Positions 12,603 through 13,681 of a DNA stretch of 13,681 bases are shown piece by piece. This DNA is from Alphaproteobacteria bacterium. GTDB lineage: Bacteria; Pseudomonadota; Alphaproteobacteria; Rhodobacterales; Rhodobacteraceae. Position numbers and translations under genes: made by a program. Location: assembly GCA_030425945.1 (NCBI GenBank), contig JAUHZL010000029.1, positions 1 through 13,681 on the forward strand, given 5' to 3'. The notes under the pieces were generated by a model that saw only the letters and a program-made list of their open reading frames with translations, did not search any database and had not been told where the DNA came from. Each line of letters starts with the position of its first letter. Within the stretch, counting starts at the first letter, position 1.

Positions 12603-13681
12603 TCATTTTTCCGGTATCAGCCCCTTGGGCGAGAAGCGCAGCACAAGCAGCAGGATCACCCCCATGGTCAGCAGGCGCATGTGCGCGGCCGATCCCAGCA
12701 GGTGATCGCGCAGCCAGCTGCCCTCGGTCATGCCCGCCGTCACGGCCTGCATCAGCCACAGGCCGATCGGCTCGACCATCACCCAGAGCCACCAGATCAG
12801 GAAGCCGCCCAGGACAGCGCCCCAGTTGTTGCCGGACCCGCCGACAATGACCATCACCCAGATCAGGAAGGTGAAGCGCAGCGGCTGGTAGGTGCCGGGC
12901 GTCAGTTGGCCGTCGAGCGTCGTCATCATCGCGCCGGCGATGCCGCACACGGCCGAGCCGAGCACGAAGACCTGCAGATGCCGCGCCTTGACGTCCTTGC
13001 CCATGGCTTCGGCCGCGACCTCGTTGTCGCGGATCGCGCGCATCATCCTACCCCACGGCGCGTTCAGCGCGCGCTGCGCCATCCACATCAGGATCGCCAG
13101 CACGATCAGGAACAGGGCGGCGTAAAGCAGCTTCACGACGACCGAGGACGCGGTGACCGGGTCGGCGCCCATCGCGACCATCCGGTCCACGAAGGCCGGG
13201 GTCTGCTGCAGGTCCACCTCGTAAGGCACCGGGCGGGGAAGGCCGATCACGTTCTTCACGCCGCGCGCCAGCCAGTCCTCGTTCTTGAGCACGGCGATCA
13301 CGATCTCGGCGATCCCGAGCGTCGCGATGGCGAGATAGTCCGAGCGCAGGCCGAGCGCGGTCTTGCCGACGATCCAGGCCGCGCCCGCGGCCAGCACGCC
13401 GCCCATCGGCCAGCCCAGAACGACCGGCAGACCGAGCCCGCCGAGATAGCCGGTCGCGGCCGGATCGACCGCCTCGACAGCGCTGCGGGCCGGGTCGAAG
13501 ACCATCCTGTAAAGCACGAAACCACCGAGAAGAATCGCAAATACGATGACCGCCCGAAGACGGGTTTTCGGCAGCTTCGACCACGCGAGGATCGCCGCCA
13601 CGATGGTCGCCGCACCGCAGACCAGCCCCAGCAACAGGCGGATCCCGCCGGCGGCCCAGGCCTCGCCCACGGGCGGCATCG
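12603..13681 (-). CDS. livM: Branched-chain amino acid ABC transporter permease LivM (partial)
   Basis: This is one of the two inner-membrane permeases of a LIV-type ABC importer for leucine, isoleucine, valine or similar substrates. The frame runs off the right edge and the Met at 13679 is likely internal, because LivM proteins of this kind usually exceed 400 residues and only about 358 are visible. Hydrophobic helices lie at about 13-33, 42-60, 78-107, 115-130, 182-202, 240-258, 268-285 and 290-306 of the visible part. Family motifs include GLRSDYLAIATLGIAEIV (109-126), the cytoplasmic coupling loop APWGRMMRAIRDNEVAAEAMG (208-228) and the end FSPKGLIPEK. The rest of the operon (livH, ATPases livG/livF, a binding protein) is not in this window; genes upstream on the minus strand would lie to the right. 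It is convergent with the lytic transglycosylase. Confidence 0.9.
   Translation of the reverse strand, partial: MPPVGEAWAAGGIRLLLGLVCGAATIVAAILAWSKLPKTRLRAVIVFAILLGGFVLYRMVFDPARSAVEAVDPAATGYLGGLGLPVVLGWPMGGVLAAGAAWIVGKTALGLRSDYLAIATLGIAEIVIAVLKNEDWLARGVKNVIGLPRPVPYEVDLQQTPAFVDRMVAMGADPVTASSVVVKLLYAALFLIVLAILMWMAQRALNAPWGRMMRAIRDNEVAAEAMGKDVKARHLQVFVLGSAVCGIAGAMMTTLDGQLTPGTYQPLRFTFLIWVMVIVGGSGNNWGAVLGGFLIWWLWVMVEPIGLWLMQAVTAGMTEGSWLRDHLLGSAAHMRLLTMGVILLLVLRFSPKGLIPEK

Noticed and set aside
1..13681. CRISPR array, insertion sequence, toxin-antitoxin or phage-defence system
   Set aside because: No spaced direct repeats, transposase, terminal repeats with duplications, or toxin/defence domains were seen in any real frame.

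Overview
The window is GC-rich chromosomal DNA of an alphaproteobacterium, most likely a member of the Rhodobacteraceae (Rhodobacter, Rhodovulum or Paracoccus type). This rests on the high GC content, the style of the proteins (an IalB-family protein, a DUF853/YjgR ATPase, a glycine-rich SSB ending in DDDIPF) and the divergent xerD / aroK-aroB arrangement. No lookup could be run, so genus and species are not claimed. I see no insertion sequence, prophage, CRISPR array, tRNA or rRNA. This is essentially a housekeeping region.

Layout, left to right. Bases 2-184 are the 3' end of a probable L,D-transpeptidase gene, closed by a perfect 12-bp hairpin. Next is a three-gene plus-strand cluster of envelope-lipid genes: lpxD, an acyl carrier protein and a FabF-like beta-ketoacyl-ACP synthase (250-2854). 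A minus-strand gene for an exported IalB-family protein (2894-3505) converges on it. From 3506 to 3906 there is a 400-base stretch without a convincing gene. It holds two strong minus-strand intrinsic terminators, a possible promoter and an 18-bp inverted repeat. It is the least explained part of the window and may encode small RNAs or a regulated ialB leader. A DUF853/YjgR-type ATPase (3907-5457) follows and converges on a CorB-type CBS-domain membrane protein (5464-6768).

The CorB gene lies at the end of a minus-strand run read from the right: a 44-residue one-helix membrane protein (9308-9442), an exported 514-residue protein of unknown function (7774-9318), xerD (6827-7777) and the CorB-like gene. 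The first three overlap (11 nt, then an ATGA overlap), so they are probably translationally coupled. Diverging from this run are aroK and aroB (9595-11323), which supply two early steps of the shikimate pathway and are separated by one base. Then come ssb (minus), a short lytic transglycosylase (plus) and a LivM-type branched-chain amino acid permease (minus) that runs off the right edge.

Four convergent gene pairs have an inverted repeat at their junction, and in three of these the stem includes a stop codon. The most interesting leads are the RNA-like intergenic region at 3597-3803, the lpxD-acp-synthase cluster (possibly a dedicated acyl supply for lipid A) and the coupled small protein / unknown exported protein / XerD relay. 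None is strong evidence for a new system.
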